A stretch of DNA of 64,000 nucleotides from an uncultured Eubacteriales bacterium (GTDB lineage: Bacteria; Bacillota; Clostridia; Oscillospirales; UBA644): NCBI GenBank assembly GCA_934501435.1, contig CAKSTW010000004.1:62001-126000 (forward strand), written 5' to 3'. Below are positions 10,117-20,215 of the stretch, in pieces. Position numbers and translations under genes: made by a program. How positions within the stretch are numbered: the first letter of the stretch is position 1; each line of letters begins with the position of its first letter. The notes under the pieces are model-generated. The model saw only the letters and a program-made list of their open reading frames with translations. It did no database searches and was not told the origin of the DNA.

Positions 10117-12522
10117 TTATTTTACAACTATATTTATCATTTTGCCCGGAACGAAAATTTCCTTGACAACGGTTTTGCCTTCAAGTTGTTTTGCAACTCT
10201 TTCGTCGGCTTTTACCGCGGCTATCGCGTCGTCTTTTGCAACGTCCGCCGCAAAACGGAGGACCGCTTTGAGTTTTCCGTTTATCTGGACGGGAATGTCT
10301 ATCTCGTTTTCGACGGTTTTTTCTTCGTCGTATTCCGGCCATTTCGCTCTTGCGATAATGTCTTCAAATCCGGCTCTTTCCCATATTTCCTCGGTGAGGT
10401 GGGGCGCGAACGGATTTAAGAGAAGCAGGAACGTCTTGAGATCTTTGCGGGTGATTTTGCCGGCGGCGTAAATCTCGTTTATGAGGCTCATCATCGCCGC
10501 TATCGCGGTGTTGAATTTGAGTTCTTCGATATCCTCCGAAACTTTCTTTATCGTTTTGTGGAACGATCTTTCAAGGGCGGGGGAGAAGTCGTCGCCGTCG
10601 GTCAGGAGAGAATAGATACCGTCGACTCTTTCAAGGAAGCGGCGGCAGCCCTTCATGCTCGAAGTCGACCACGGAGCGGACTTTTCAAAGTCTCCGATAA
10701 ACATTTCGTAAAGACGGAGAGTGTCGGCGCCGTATTCGTTTACGACGTCGTCGGGGTTGACGACGTTTCCTCTCGACTTGCTCATCTTTTCGCCGTTTTC
10801 GCCGAGAATCATTCCGTGGGAAGTTCTCTTTGCGTAGGGTTCGGGCGTGGGAACGACGCCTATATCGTAAAGGAATTTATGCCAGAAACGGGAGTAGAGA
10901 AGGTGCAGGGTCGTATGCTCCATACCGCCGTTGTACCAATCGACGGGCGACCAGTATTCGAGGGCTTCTTTTGACGCGAGTTCCTTGTCGTTGTGGGGAT
11001 CCATATAACGCAGGAAATACCACGAAGAGCCTGCCCACTGAGGCATGGTGTCGGTTTCTCTCTTTGCTTTTCCGCCGCATTTCGGACAGGTCGTGTTTAC
11101 CCAATCGGTCATCTTCGAAAGGGGAGACTCTCCGGTGTCGGTCGGCTGATAACTTTCGACTTCCGGCAAAAGGAGCGGCAGTTCGCTTTCGGGGAGGGGG
11201 ACAATTCCGCATTTTTCGCAGTGAACGACGGGGATAGGTTCGCCCCAGTATCTCTGACGTGAAAATACCCAGTCGCGGAGTTTGTAGTTTACTTTTTCGT
11301 GACCGATACCCTTTTCGGTAAGGTAGGAAATTATCTTTTTCTTTGCTTCTTCGACGGTAAGACCGTTAAGGAAGTCGGAATTTACGAGCGTGCCTGTCGC
11401 AATGTCGGTAAACGCCGCTTTTTCGATATCGCCGCCTGCGACGACTTCGACCATCGGAAGCCCGAAGACTTTCGCGAATTCCCAGTCTCTTTCGTCGTGA
11501 GCGGGGACCGCCATGATAGCGCCCGTTCCGTAGGTCATAAGGACGTAGTCGGAGATAAAGATGGGAATTTCTTTTCCCGAAACGGGGTTTATCGCCTTTA
11601 CGCCCTTTATTTCAACGCCCGTCTTTTCTTTTGCAAGTTCGGTTCTTTCGAAGTCGCTCTTTTTGGCGGCGGCTTCTCTGTAAGCCGTAAGTTCGTCGAA
11701 ATTCTCTATCTTGTCTTTCCACGCGTCAACGTAGTGATGTTCGGGCGAAATGACCATATAGGTCGCTCCGAAAAGAGTGTCGGGGCGGGTGGTATAGACG
11801 GTGAGTTTTTCCCCTGCGGTCGTCGCAAAATCGACTTCCGCGCCCGTCGAACGGCCTATCCAGTTTTTCTGCTGCGTTTTGACTCTCGGAATGTAGTCCA
11901 CGAGGTCGAGGTCTTTTATAAGTCTTTCGGCGTATTTTGTGATACGCAGTATCCACTGCGTCTTGTTCTTTCTTATGACGGGACTTCCGCAGCGTTCGCA
12001 GACGCCGTTTACGACTTCTTCGTTTGCGAGAACGCATTTGCAGGAGGTACACCAGTTTACAGCCATTTCGCTCTTGTAAGCGAGGTCGTTTTCGAGAAGT
12101 TTGAGGAATATCCACTGCGTCCATTTATAATAGGAAGGATCGGTGGTGTTTATTTCTCTCGACCAGTCAAAGGAAAGTCCGAGCGATTTTATCTGCTTTT
12201 TGAAGCGTTCGATATTTTTTGCGGTGACGATTGCCGGGTGAATGTTGTTTTTTATCGCGTAGTTTTCGGTGGGAAGACCGAAAGCGTCCCAGCCGATGGG
12301 ATAAAGGACGTTATAGCCCTGCATTCTTCTTTTGCGCGCGACAATGTCAAGCGCGGTGTAAGGACGGGGGTGTCCGACGTGAAGCCCCTGTCCGGACGGA
12401 TACGGAAACTCGATAAGCGCATAGTATTTCGGCTTGGAGTGGTCGTCGGAGGCGTGGAAACAGCCTTCTTTTTCCCATCTGTCCTGCCATTTTTTCTCAA
12501 TAGTCTTGTGGTCGTAAGCCAT
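10117..12522 (-). CDS. leuS: Leucyl-tRNA synthetase
   Basis: An 801-residue class I synthetase. HIGH motif HVGH at residues 48-51, zinc-type cysteine pairs near 160-180 (CTSCKC, CERCGSP), the CP1 editing domain ([28 protein letters not shown]) from about 220 to 410, the KMSKS loop at 579-583, and the C-terminal anticodon domain. Length is typical of bacterial LeuRS. It is the last gene of the operon; its ATG shares one base with the rsfS stop codon. No T-box is seen, so it should be co-expressed with the smc-rsfS genes. Confidence 0.97.
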   Translation of the reverse strand: MAYDHKTIEKKWQDRWEKEGCFHASDDHSKPKYYALIEFPYPSGQGLHVGHPRPYTALDIVARKRRMQGYNVLYPIGWDAFGLPTENYAIKNNIHPAIVTAKNIERFKKQIKSLGLSFDWSREINTTDPSYYKWTQWIFLKLLENDLAYKSEMAVNWCTSCKCVLANEEVVNGVCERCGSPVIRKNKTQWILRITKYAERLIKDLDLVDYIPRVKTQQKNWIGRSTGAEVDFATTAGEKLTVYTTRPDTLFGATYMVISPEHHYVDAWKDKIENFDELTAYREAAAKKSDFERTELAKEKTGVEIKGVKAINPVSGKEIPIFISDYVLMTYGTGAIMAVPAHDERDWEFAKVFGLPMVEVVAGGDIEKAAFTDIATGTLVNSDFLNGLTVEEAKKKIISYLTEKGIGHEKVNYKLRDWVFSRQRYWGEPIPVVHCEKCGIVPLPESELPLLLPEVESYQPTDTGESPLSKMTDWVNTTCPKCGGKAKRETDTMPQWAGSSWYFLRYMDPHNDKELASKEALEYWSPVDWYNGGMEHTTLHLLYSRFWHKFLYDIGVVPTPEPYAKRTSHGMILGENGEKMSKSRGNVVNPDDVVNEYGADTLRLYEMFIGDFEKSAPWSTSSMKGCRRFLERVDGIYSLLTDGDDFSPALERSFHKTIKKVSEDIEELKFNTAIAAMMSLINEIYAAGKITRKDLKTFLLLLNPFAPHLTEEIWERAGFEDIIARAKWPEYDEEKTVENEIDIPVQINGKLKAVLRFAADVAKDDAIAAVKADERVAKQLEGKTVVKEIFVPGKMINIVVK

Positions 12523-12881
12523 TATTTATCCTCTCCCGTAAATTCTTTTATGTCTATTTCTTCGGCGTCGCTCCAGAAACGCTCGAGGTTGTAAAACTCT
12601 CTTGCCTGCCTGCTGTAAATATGGATTATGATGTCCGCAAAGTCGAGAAGGACCCAGCTTCCCGAACCTTTGCCCTCGCGGTGAAGCATTTTTTCGCCGC
12701 TTTCCTCAAGCTGATATTCACATTCGTCCGCAAGCGATTTTATATGAGTGCTGCTGTTTCCGGTGCAGATCACAAAATAGTCCGCAAGCACCGTCAGGTC
12801 GTGAACTTTAAGCACTTTTATGTCTATGCCCTTTTTTGAAGAAAGAGCCCTGACCGCTGTTTTTACTTTTTCGGTGTTCAT
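12522..12881 (-). CDS. rsfS: Ribosomal silencing factor RsfS
   Basis: A 119-residue protein of the RsfS/Iojap family (DUF143). It binds ribosomal protein L14 and blocks joining of the subunits, lowering translation in nutrient limitation. The hallmark [19 protein letters not shown] and the [19 protein letters not shown] segments are present. The ATG overlaps the nadD/yqeK stop as ATGA and its stop overlaps the leuS start. The neighbourhood yhbY-nadD-yqeK-rsfS is the conserved order in Bacillota, which supports the call. Confidence 0.95.
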   Translation of the reverse strand: MNTEKVKTAVRALSSKKGIDIKVLKVHDLTVLADYFVICTGNSSTHIKSLADECEYQLEESGEKMLHREGKGSGSWVLLDFADIIIHIYSRQAREFYNLERFWSDAEEIDIKEFTGEDK

Positions 12882-14044
12882 TCGATATTCTCCTTTGATT
12901 TATAGAACTCCGCGGCATCGACGGTAAGAAAATAGACCGGACTTCCGCGTTTTTTTAAGTTTTCGATATTCCATATAAGACCGCGCGCGGCGGCTTCGTC
13001 GATATTTTTCCGCGCAAGCGCCCTGTAATATTCCGCATCGTCATAATTTCTTGTCGGCTCGGTGAAATCCGAAACGTACAAAAGTTTTTCGAGCAGGGTC
13101 ATGTCGGGTTTTGCGGTGGTGTGATACCTTATCGCCGAGATTATTCCCTCGTCTTCTATCCCGAATTCGTTTCTTGCGTAAAAACTGCCCGTTACCGCAT
13201 GGAAAAGTTGGGGGGAACGGAGAAACTCTTCGTCGGGTTCAAATCCGTTTTCTTTCATATAGGAAAGGTGCCATTCGTCGGGAAAGTTTTTCGTTGCGTC
13301 GTGAAGAAGTCCCGCGACTTCGGCGCGGCGGACGTCGCACCCGTAAAGCACGGCAAGTTCGGTTATCTCTTTTGCAACGCCAAGCGAATGACGAAAACGC
13401 GATTCTTTGAGTATCGGCTTTATTTTCCCGATGATTTCGTCGTTAGCCGGAAGCCCGTAGGCCTTTTGTATCCGCTCTTTTGCCGCGGGTACGACAAGAG
13501 AAGAAATATCTTCGCCGTTTCTTGCTTTCTGCCTTATTTCCGTTGAAGAAACCACCGTCGGCGTTTCTTTTCCGAGAATTATCTTCGCTCCGAATTTCTT
13601 TTCGAGAAACCGCTTTTTGTCTTCGAGTGCGGAAAGGTCGTCGCCCGTCCGTGAAAACGCTGCAACCGTTGCGGCGGCGAAAATTCTTTCGGGCGCTTTC
13701 CATTCGTCGAGCGTTAAAAGCATATCCGAGCCCACGTATAAATAAAGCGCGTCGTTTTTGTATTTTTTGCGGAATGTCTCAAGAGTTATATAGGTGTAAC
13801 TTTTTCCGCCGCGAAGAATTTCGAAATCGGAAACTTCGACGTTATTTAAGTCGGAAGTCGAAAGTTCTGCAATTTCGAGCCTTGCGCCGTCCGAAACCGT
13901 CTTTTCCGCGATTTTATGCGGCGGGACGGACGTCGGAATAACGAAAACGCGGTCGAGCCGACATTCTTTTATGAAGTTTTCGAGCGCGCGGCGGTGTCCC
14001 GCGTGAAAGGGGTTGAAACTCCCTCCGAAAATTCCCGTTTTCAT
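12878..14044 (-). CDS. nadD: NadD-YqeK fusion: nicotinate nucleotide adenylyltransferase and HD-domain Ap4A hydrolase
   Basis: A 388-residue two-domain protein. Residues 1-195 are NadD, which adenylates nicotinic acid mononucleotide in NAD synthesis: GGSFNPFHAGH at 7-17 is the nucleotidyl-transferase motif and SSTEIR at 166-171 the second. Residues 203-385 are a YqeK-type HD phosphohydrolase, a family shown to split symmetric Ap4A; His219, His248-Asp249 and His282 are the likely metal ligands. In most Bacillota these are adjacent genes; here they are in one frame with no stop or internal ribosome-binding site that I can see. Both catalytic sites look intact. Confidence 0.93.
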   Translation of the reverse strand: MKTGIFGGSFNPFHAGHRRALENFIKECRLDRVFVIPTSVPPHKIAEKTVSDGARLEIAELSTSDLNNVEVSDFEILRGGKSYTYITLETFRKKYKNDALYLYVGSDMLLTLDEWKAPERIFAAATVAAFSRTGDDLSALEDKKRFLEKKFGAKIILGKETPTVVSSTEIRQKARNGEDISSLVVPAAKERIQKAYGLPANDEIIGKIKPILKESRFRHSLGVAKEITELAVLYGCDVRRAEVAGLLHDATKNFPDEWHLSYMKENGFEPDEEFLRSPQLFHAVTGSFYARNEFGIEDEGIISAIRYHTTAKPDMTLLEKLLYVSDFTEPTRNYDDAEYYRALARKNIDEAAARGLIWNIENLKKRGSPVYFLTVDAAEFYKSKENIE

Positions 14045-14334
14045 TTTTTAAGGACTATCTTCGGGTCTTTTTTGCGCGGACGGTATAAAATATATTTCGT
14101 GCCGATGACCTGAACGATATCCGCCCTGCAAATTTCCGCGGTCTGCTGCGCCGCTTCTCTCGGCGAGATAAAGGAGGTCTCAAGGCACTGTATCTTTACG
14201 AGTTCCCTTGCTTCGAGAACGTCGTTAAGTTGCTTTATCGTCTGATCGGTTATTCCGCCTTTGCCTATCTGCAAAACGACCTCGGTGCCGTTCGCAAGAC
14301 CTCTGAGGTAGGCTCTCTGTTTAGTCGTTATCAA
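14041..14334 (-). CDS. yhbY: YhbY-type RNA-binding protein (CRM domain)
   Basis: A 97-residue single CRM-domain protein. The family binds pre-50S ribosomal particles. The GxxG loop appears as IGKGGIT near residues 23-29. The start is a TTG at 14334-14332 with AAAGG about 11 bases before it; there is no ATG in the first 80 codons. It overlaps the end of rdgB by 14 bases and overlaps nadD as ATGA, so translation is probably coupled. Confidence 0.9.
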   Translation of the reverse strand: MITTKQRAYLRGLANGTEVVLQIGKGGITDQTIKQLNDVLEARELVKIQCLETSFISPREAAQQTAEICRADIVQVIGTKYILYRPRKKDPKIVLKK

Positions 14335-14908
14335 TGTTTTTCAACCTTTCTTCAAATGCGCGCAGAGCGACCGCTCTGTGACTTATCGCGTTTTTTTCCT
14401 CCGCCGTGAGTTCGGCGAAAGTCTTTTTATATTCGGGAACGTAGAAAAGCGGATCGTATCCGAAACCGTTCGTTCCTCTCGGAGACGTAAGAATTTCTCC
14501 GTGACATTCTCCCTTTGCCTGAATTTTTCTGCCGTCGGGGAAAAGAAGAGTTATGACGCAGACGAATTTTGCGCGTCTGTCGGTCACGTTTTCCATATTT
14601 TTAAGGAGCAGGGCGTTGTTTTTCTCGGTCGTGGCGTCCTCTCCCGAATATCTCGCCGAAAAAACGCCGGGTTCGCCGCCCAAGGCGTCAACCGCAAGTC
14701 CGCTGTCGTCGGCAAGGGTCGCCAGCCCCGATTTTTCGAGGGCGAACCGCGCCTTTATCTCGGAATTTTCTTCAAACGTTTTTCCCGTTTCTTCGGGGTC
14801 GGAAACTATTCCTTTTTCCTTTAAGGAAAACGTTTCGAAACGGTCGCCGAGGATTTCTTTGAGTTCCCGTATCTTATTTGGGTTATTCGAGGCTATCAGC
14901 AGTTCCAT
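14321..14908 (-). CDS. rdgB: RdgB/HAM1 inosine/xanthosine triphosphate pyrophosphatase
   Basis: A 195-residue house-cleaning enzyme that hydrolyses dITP, ITP and XTP so that they do not enter DNA or RNA. The start SNNPNKIRELKEIL (substrate and Mg binding), the ADDSGLAVDAL loop, FVCVITL and the SHRAVALRAFEE C-terminal motif are characteristic. I place the start at 14908 (MELLIASNN), one base after the ftsY stop and behind CTGGAG; an upstream extension to 14935 lies within ftsY and is unlikely. Confidence 0.95.
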   Translation of the reverse strand: MELLIASNNPNKIRELKEILGDRFETFSLKEKGIVSDPEETGKTFEENSEIKARFALEKSGLATLADDSGLAVDALGGEPGVFSARYSGEDATTEKNNALLLKNMENVTDRRAKFVCVITLLFPDGRKIQAKGECHGEILTSPRGTNGFGYDPLFYVPEYKKTFAELTAEEKNAISHRAVALRAFEERLKNIDND

Positions 14909-14909
14909 A

Positions 14910-15818
14910 TCATATCTCCAGCAGTTCTTTCGCAAAAGCCGCGGCGTCGAACGGCTGTAAGTCGTCCATCTGTTCGCCGACTCCGATATATTTTACCGGA
15001 ACTCCGGTTATGTCCTTTACCGAGACGGTAACCCCGCCCTTTGCGGTGCCGTCGAGTTTTGTCAAGACCACTCCCGTTACGTTTGCGGCTTCCTTGAAGT
15101 CTTTTGCCTGTGAAATGGCGTTCTGCCCCGTCGTTGCGTCAAGAACGAGAAGTATCTCCTTGTCGGCGTCGGGAAGTTCCCTGTCGATAACTCTGAGGAT
15201 TTTCGAGAGTTCCTCCATAAGGTGCTTTTTGTTGTGGAGACGTCCCGCGGTGTCGCAGATTATGACGTCCTTATTCCTTGCAACGCCCGCTTTTATCGCG
15301 TCGAAAACGACCGCAGCGGGGTCGGAGCCGTCCTGATGCTTTACGATGTCGACGCCGCTCCTGTCAGCCCATATCTGGATCTGTTCTATCGCGGCGGCGC
15401 GGAAGGTGTCGGCTGCCGCGATAAGGACTTCCTTGCCCTCTTCTTTGAGACGGGCGGCAAGTTTCCCTATCGTCGTCGTTTTTCCGACTCCGTTTACTCC
15501 GACGACAAGAACCACCGATGGCTTTGTCGAAATCTTAAGGGCGTTGTCTCCGCTCATTTTTTCGGTTAAAATTTCGCAGAGCGCCGCCTTTAAGTCGTCG
15601 GCAGACTCTATCTTTTCTTTTTTTGCCCTGTCCCGGAGAGTGGAAATTATCTCCTCCGCCGTTTCAAAGGAAACGTCCGACATTATAAGAATTTCTTCGA
15701 GTTCTTCGAGAAGGTCTTCGTCGACCTTTCTGAAATTCGCGAAAATGCCGTTCATTCCTTCGGAAAACGATTCCTTTGTCTTTTTTAAGCCTTGTTTTAT
15801 TTTTTCGAAAAAGCCCAT
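14910..15818 (-). CDS. ftsY: Signal recognition particle receptor FtsY
   Basis: A 302-residue SRP GTPase. A short charged N-terminal helix (GFFEKIKQGLKKTKESF) takes the place of a long acidic A domain; the N domain spans about 20-85 and the G domain about 95-300, with GVNGVGKTT (G1), DTFRAAA, DTAGRLHNK (G3) and TKLDGTAKGG (G4). It docks nascent-chain ribosomes to SecYEG at the membrane. It lies 13 bases after smc and its stop is one base before rdgB. Lengths near 300 are common in Clostridia. Confidence 0.97.
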   Translation of the reverse strand: MGFFEKIKQGLKKTKESFSEGMNGIFANFRKVDEDLLEELEEILIMSDVSFETAEEIISTLRDRAKKEKIESADDLKAALCEILTEKMSGDNALKISTKPSVVLVVGVNGVGKTTTIGKLAARLKEEGKEVLIAAADTFRAAAIEQIQIWADRSGVDIVKHQDGSDPAAVVFDAIKAGVARNKDVIICDTAGRLHNKKHLMEELSKILRVIDRELPDADKEILLVLDATTGQNAISQAKDFKEAANVTGVVLTKLDGTAKGGVTVSVKDITGVPVKYIGVGEQMDDLQPFDAAAFAKELLEI

Positions 15819-15831
15819 TTTATATCCTTTA

Positions 15832-18800
15832 TCAAAGATTTTTTTCGATCTCGTCCACGTTTATCGTCAAAACTCTCGAAACGCCCTTTTCGCGCATCGT
15901 AACGCCGTAAAGCCTGTCCGCTATCTCCATTGTGCCGCGGCGGTGGGTTATTGCGATAAGCTGGGTGCGGTTCGAAAGGGTCGTTAAATATTCCGCGAAA
16001 CGCGAAACGTTCACGTCGTCGAGCGCCGCCTCTATTTCGTCCAAAAGACAGAACGGGGCGGGGTGGATTTTAAGGATCGCAAAATAAAGAGCGATCGCCG
16101 TAAGCGACTGTTCTCCGCCGGAAAGCGCGGTCATGTTCTTTATGACTTTTCCGGGAGGCGCGGCGTAGATATCAATACCCGAATCGAGCATATTTTCGCC
16201 GTCGACAAGCGTAAGCTTCGCTTCTCCGCCGTTGAACAGCTGCTTGAAAACTCTTTCGAATTCGATGTTTATTATCTCAAACTGCGTCTCGAAAAGTTTT
16301 TCCATGTCGCGCATAAGCCCCTCGATTATCTTTTCGAGTTTTGCCTTTGCATCGGTAAGATCCGTCACCTGCGCGTTCATCGCGTCGAAACGTTCCTTTA
16401 CCGAGGTGTATTCCTCGATAGACTCTACGTTTACCGAGCCGAGCGCCCTTATTTTGTTCTTTAAGTCGAAAGCCTCCGCCTCCGCCTCTTTCGGATTTTC
16501 GGGCTTCGTGAAGTTTTCTCTCGCCTCCGTCGGGGTTATCTCATATTCGTCCCAGAGGTGGTTCTGCATATTTCCGAGTTTTTCGGAAACCGAAATTTTT
16601 TCCTGTTCGGTCTTTTCTATCTCGCGGACAAGTCCCTCGCGCAGAGCGTATATTTCTCTGTCGGAATCTCGGAGTTTTGATACCTGCGCCTCTTTTTCGG
16701 TGCGTTCGGAAACGGAACGGCGCATGAGTTCTTCTTTTTCGCTTTTTTCCTTATGCGTATTTTCGATCTCCGTCTCCGCGGCGGATATCTTATTGCGGAA
16801 GTCTTCGGCTTTCTCTTCTTCCGCCGCAAGTTCGTCTTCGAACGCCTTTTTCTTTTCGACGCCCGAAAGACGTTCCGACGAGAATCTCTCGATCCCCGTT
16901 TTTATCGTTTCCGCCTCGTTGCGCGCGGTGACTATTTCGATATTTTTCGCGTTGAGTTTTTCCTTTACGGCGTCCTGTTTTGATTTAAGCGTTTCGCTTG
17001 CTTTTTCCGCCTCGGAAATATCGTCGCGTATTTTAGAGAGTTCGGTCTCGTATTCTTTGCTTTCTTTTGAAATTCTGTCGCTCTTTTCCTTTTGCGAAAG
17101 AATTCTCTTTTCCGCTTCTTTCTCTTCGTTTTCGAGGGCGGCAAGCTGTGATTTTACGCCGTCGTAAAACTCTTTCGCGTGGGAAATTTCAAGTTCCGCC
17201 TGAAGTCTTTCCTTTTCCTTTACGGCAATTTCGTCCTTTATTCCGTCAGCCATGATCGAGGCTCTTTGCGCCTCTTCTCTTGCCGCCGTCGCCGCCTTTT
17301 TCTTTTCGGAAAGTTTTTCTTCGAGCGAAACGGTCGCCTTTTTTAAGGTCTCTATCTCGTTCTTGCGGGAAAGAACGCCTATGTTTCTGCCGACCGAACC
17401 TCCCGTGAGCGAACCTCCCGCATTTACGGTCTGTCCGTCGACGGTGACTGTTTTATAGGCGTAGCCGTTCATTTTTGCGGTTTCGGTCGCTTCGTCAAGG
17501 TCGGAAACGACAAGCGTTCTGCCGAGCAGGTTGTCGATTATGTTTCTGTATTTTTTATCGCAGGTGACAAGGTCGGCGGCAATGCCCTCAAATCCCGAGG
17601 AGGTCTTTAAGGTCTTTTTGTCGATACTTCTGCCTTTTATCGTGTCGACAGGCAAAAACGTAGCCCTGCCCGCTCTTTCGTTTTTCAAACGGAAAATTGC
17701 GTTTTTCGCGCTTTTTTCGTCTTCGGTGACGATATTCTGAATGGCCGCTCCGAGAGCCGTTTCGACCGCGACGGCATAGTTTTCGTCAACCTTTATAAGG
17801 GACGCAACGGTTCCGCATATCCCTCTCAAAATACCGTTTTTGCCGTCCGAAATGACTTTCTGGACGCTTCCCGAAAAGCCTTCGCTGTTTTTTTCGAGGT
17901 CTTCGAGGATACGCAGTCTGTTCTGCTTTGCCGCAAGGTCCGTTTCCGCCGCGCGGACGTCTTCTTCGGCTTTGTCGGCTTTCTCTTTCTGGAGTTTCGC
18001 TTTCATCTCGCAGCCGACGAGCATATTTTTGCAGGAGGCTTCGCCGTCCGCAATTTCTTTGAGAGCAGTTTCCTTTTCGGAAAGAGTATTTTCCCAGTTT
18101 TTAAGCGTTCCTGCGAGCGCCTCTTTTTCTGCGGCGATAGACCCTCTTCTTGCGCTGTCTGAGGAGATAAGAGCCGAAAATTCCGCCGCCTCCGCTTTTT
18201 TCCCGGAAAGTTTTTCGTTATATTCGAGAATGGCGTTGCGGAGCGCCGCCGTTTTTTCAAGCGCCGTCTTCTCCTCTTCGGAAAGATGTCTTTCGCCCTC
18301 CGAAATTTCGATGTACTCCTCTTCGAGTTTTCTTATTTCGGAAAGTTTTTCTTCGAGGGCTTTCTTGGCGTCTTCGAGCCGTTTTTCCGTTTCGGTCTCT
18401 TTTGACGCGTATTCTTCCATTAAAATCCCGATTCGGGTCTTGCTCTGTTCCGTATACGAAATGTCGTTTTTGAGGACGAGGATTTCCGCGTTTTTCTCCT
18501 GTATTTTTCTGTCGGAGTCAGCGATCTGCGAACGGAGTTCCTCCGTTTTTACGGTGAGTTCCCGTATCTCTTCTTCGAGTTTTACGGTGTCTTTTTCCGA
18601 CTGCTCAAGGTCTTTTTCCGCTTTTTCAAGGTCGCGGCGAAGCGTTCCGAGAGTCTCTTCCGCTTTCTTTAAGGAAATTTCGGAACTCTCGGCGGTAAAG
18701 AGCCAGAGCCCGACGTCGAGAAGTTTTTTTCTGCCGTAATATTCAAGATACTTTCTCGCTTTCGCCGACTGTCTTTCGAGTACGGGAAGTCTTTCCGAAA

Positions 18801-19395
18801 GTTCGGCAAGAATGTCGGTGAGTCTTACGATATTGTCTTCTGTCTGGGAAAGTTTTCTTTCGCTTTCCTCTTTTTTGTATTTGAAACGGGCGATCCCCGC
18901 CGCTTCTTCGAAAATCGTTCTTCGGTCGCTGCTTTTTGCGGTGATTATCTGCGTTACAGCGCCCTGTGAAATGATGGAATAGCCGTCTTTTCCGAGTCCC
19001 GTATCGCGCAGGAGATCCTGTATGTCCTTTAATCTGACCTGATTTCTGTTTATGTAGTATTCGCTTTCTCCCGAGCGGTAATATCTTCTGGAAATGCTGA
19101 CTTCCGCAAATTCGACCGGCAGATCTCCGTCGGCGTTGTCAAAATTCAGCGTTACCTGCGCAAAGCCCACGGGTTTACGGGTCTTCGTGCCGATAAAGAT
19201 GACGTCTTCCATTTTGGTGCCGCGGAGACTTTTCGACGAAGTTTCGCCCATCGCCCAGCGGATGGCGTCTGAAATGTTGCTCTTTCCGCTGCCGTTCGGT
19301 CCGACGATCGCGGTAATTCCGCTGCTGAAATTTATGACTGTTTTATCGGGAAAGGATTTGAATCCCTGCAATTCAAGACTTTTAAGCTGTATCAA
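15832..19395 (-). CDS. smc: Chromosome partition protein SMC
   Basis: An 1187-residue SMC ATPase. Walker A GPNGSGKSN near residue 32, long coiled coils about 165-500 and 670-1010, a hinge around 510-660 containing glycine-rich GGSLTGGS and the LVVSDLDEA segment, and the C-terminal ABC signature LSGGEQSLTAIA with Walker B FCLLDEIEAALDD near 1110. It loads on DNA with ScpAB and organises and segregates the nucleoid. The start is TTG at 19395 behind AAGGAGG with 8-base spacing. It is the first gene of an operon running to leuS. Confidence 0.97.
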   Translation of the reverse strand: MIQLKSLELQGFKSFPDKTVINFSSGITAIVGPNGSGKSNISDAIRWAMGETSSKSLRGTKMEDVIFIGTKTRKPVGFAQVTLNFDNADGDLPVEFAEVSISRRYYRSGESEYYINRNQVRLKDIQDLLRDTGLGKDGYSIISQGAVTQIITAKSSDRRTIFEEAAGIARFKYKKEESERKLSQTEDNIVRLTDILAELSERLPVLERQSAKARKYLEYYGRKKLLDVGLWLFTAESSEISLKKAEETLGTLRRDLEKAEKDLEQSEKDTVKLEEEIRELTVKTEELRSQIADSDRKIQEKNAEILVLKNDISYTEQSKTRIGILMEEYASKETETEKRLEDAKKALEEKLSEIRKLEEEYIEISEGERHLSEEEKTALEKTAALRNAILEYNEKLSGKKAEAAEFSALISSDSARRGSIAAEKEALAGTLKNWENTLSEKETALKEIADGEASCKNMLVGCEMKAKLQKEKADKAEEDVRAAETDLAAKQNRLRILEDLEKNSEGFSGSVQKVISDGKNGILRGICGTVASLIKVDENYAVAVETALGAAIQNIVTEDEKSAKNAIFRLKNERAGRATFLPVDTIKGRSIDKKTLKTSSGFEGIAADLVTCDKKYRNIIDNLLGRTLVVSDLDEATETAKMNGYAYKTVTVDGQTVNAGGSLTGGSVGRNIGVLSRKNEIETLKKATVSLEEKLSEKKKAATAAREEAQRASIMADGIKDEIAVKEKERLQAELEISHAKEFYDGVKSQLAALENEEKEAEKRILSQKEKSDRISKESKEYETELSKIRDDISEAEKASETLKSKQDAVKEKLNAKNIEIVTARNEAETIKTGIERFSSERLSGVEKKKAFEDELAAEEEKAEDFRNKISAAETEIENTHKEKSEKEELMRRSVSERTEKEAQVSKLRDSDREIYALREGLVREIEKTEQEKISVSEKLGNMQNHLWDEYEITPTEARENFTKPENPKEAEAEAFDLKNKIRALGSVNVESIEEYTSVKERFDAMNAQVTDLTDAKAKLEKIIEGLMRDMEKLFETQFEIINIEFERVFKQLFNGGEAKLTLVDGENMLDSGIDIYAAPPGKVIKNMTALSGGEQSLTAIALYFAILKIHPAPFCLLDEIEAALDDVNVSRFAEYLTTLSNRTQLIAITHRRGTMEIADRLYGVTMREKGVSRVLTINVDEIEKNL

Positions 19396-19433
19396 ACGGT
19401 TTTCCTCCTTCCCTGATAATAAATAACTAACCT

Positions 19434-19462
19434 ATAATAACATTTTTTTCCGCAAATTGCAA
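19434..19462 (-). promoter_or_regulatory. Promoter of the smc-leuS operon
   Basis: TTGCAA (19462-19457), 17-base spacer, TATTAT (19439-19434). It lies about 40 bases upstream of the smc start and diverges from the rpmB promoter. Confidence 0.75.
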
Positions 19463-19534
19463 TACTTTTACCCGTTTTTTCACAATCCCGGGAGGCACGT
19501 AACATAAAATTCATAAAAATTTTGATATTTACCC

Positions 19535-19563
19535 TTGCAAAGCGGTCGGATTTCTGTTATAAT
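19535..19563 (+). promoter_or_regulatory. Promoter of rpmB
   Basis: TTGCAA at 19535-19540, 17-base spacer, perfect TATAAT at 19558-19563. A GGGAGGTG ribosome-binding site and the rpmB ATG follow. Confidence 0.85.
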
Positions 19564-19604
19564 GTAGAGCGTAACAAAACGAAATCCACGGGAGGTGTAA
19601 CAAT

Positions 19605-19790
19605 ATGGCTAAATGTGATGTTTGCGGAAAAGGCGTAAACTTTGGTATCAAAGTTTCCCACTCCCACAGAAGATCCAACAGAACCTGGAAACCCAATGTA
19701 AAGAGAGTAAAAGTCCTCGTGAACGGAACTCCGAAGCACATGTATGTGTGCACGAGCTGCCTTCGTTCCAATAAGGTGCAGAGAGTATAA
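19605..19790 (+). CDS. rpmB: Ribosomal protein L28, zinc-binding type
   Basis: A 61-residue 50S subunit protein. CxxC at Cys4-Cys7 and a second pair in YVCTSCLR make this a C+ (zinc-binding) paralog; the HSHRRSNRTWKPN segment is the rRNA-binding L28 signature. It is a monocistronic unit with its own promoter and terminator. In many Bacillota rpmB lies divergent to yloU-yloV; here those genes are 30 kb away. Confidence 0.97.
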   Translation: MAKCDVCGKGVNFGIKVSHSHRRSNRTWKPNVKRVKVLVNGTPKHMYVCTSCLRSNKVQRV

Positions 19791-19810
19791 TAAGTCACGC
19801 TGAAAAAGAC

Positions 19811-19840
19811 GGCAACATCATTCTGTGATGTTGCCTTTTT
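19811..19840 (+). terminator. Intrinsic terminator of rpmB
   Basis: A perfect 10-bp stem GGCAACATCA / TGATGTTGCC around TTCTG is followed by TTTTT. Confidence 0.9.
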
Positions 19841-19933
19841 CATTTTTCCGGGGCAGAGGAACGCAATGTTTTTCCTGCATTCCCGCCCGCTGGGACGGGG
19901 TAGAGCGATGGAAACTCTGTTTTTTGCGGCATG

Positions 19934-20023
19934 CCGCCCCCCCGCCGTCGCTCCGCCGCCCCCGTCCGCACTCCGCCTCCCTTATTCCGTCCCCCCCCGT
20001 CCGCGCCGCGCGCCAAAGTTTTT
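19934..20023 (+). repeat. Repeat unit A, copy 1
   Basis: About 90 bases, nearly identical to 20314-20409, including CTCCGCCGCCCCCGTCCGCA and the terminal GCCAAAGTTTTT. Confidence 0.85.
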
Positions 20024-20053
20024 GCCCCGCGCGCCGCGCTTGCCGCCCGCCTT

Positions 20054-20152
20054 CTGTCCGCTGCGTGTCGGGAAAGGAGCGGAAAGAGAGGCAGAGAGCA
20101 TAAGTTTTCAAGGATTGTCCGCCCTGCCGTCATCTCTCCGACCTTGCTACGG
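20054..20152 (+). repeat. Repeat unit B, copy 1
   Basis: About 98 bases, starting CTGTCCGCTGCGTGTCGGG and ending CCTTGCTACGG. It matches 20216-20313 with few substitutions and short indels. Confidence 0.88.
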
Positions 20153-20163
20153 CCCCAGCCGCC

Positions 20164-20215
20164 GCCCGCCCACATTCTGCCGTGCTCCAAAGTTTTTCTG
20201 CCGCGCGTCCGCCTG
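20164..20215 (+). repeat. Repeat unit C, copy 1
   Basis: About 50 bases containing CACATTCTG, a CAAAGTTTTT core and CCGCGCG. It matches 20619-20670. Confidence 0.7.

Noticed and set aside
11299..12594. 431-codon frame antisense to leuS
   Set aside because: Shadow of leuS coding bias; no family features.
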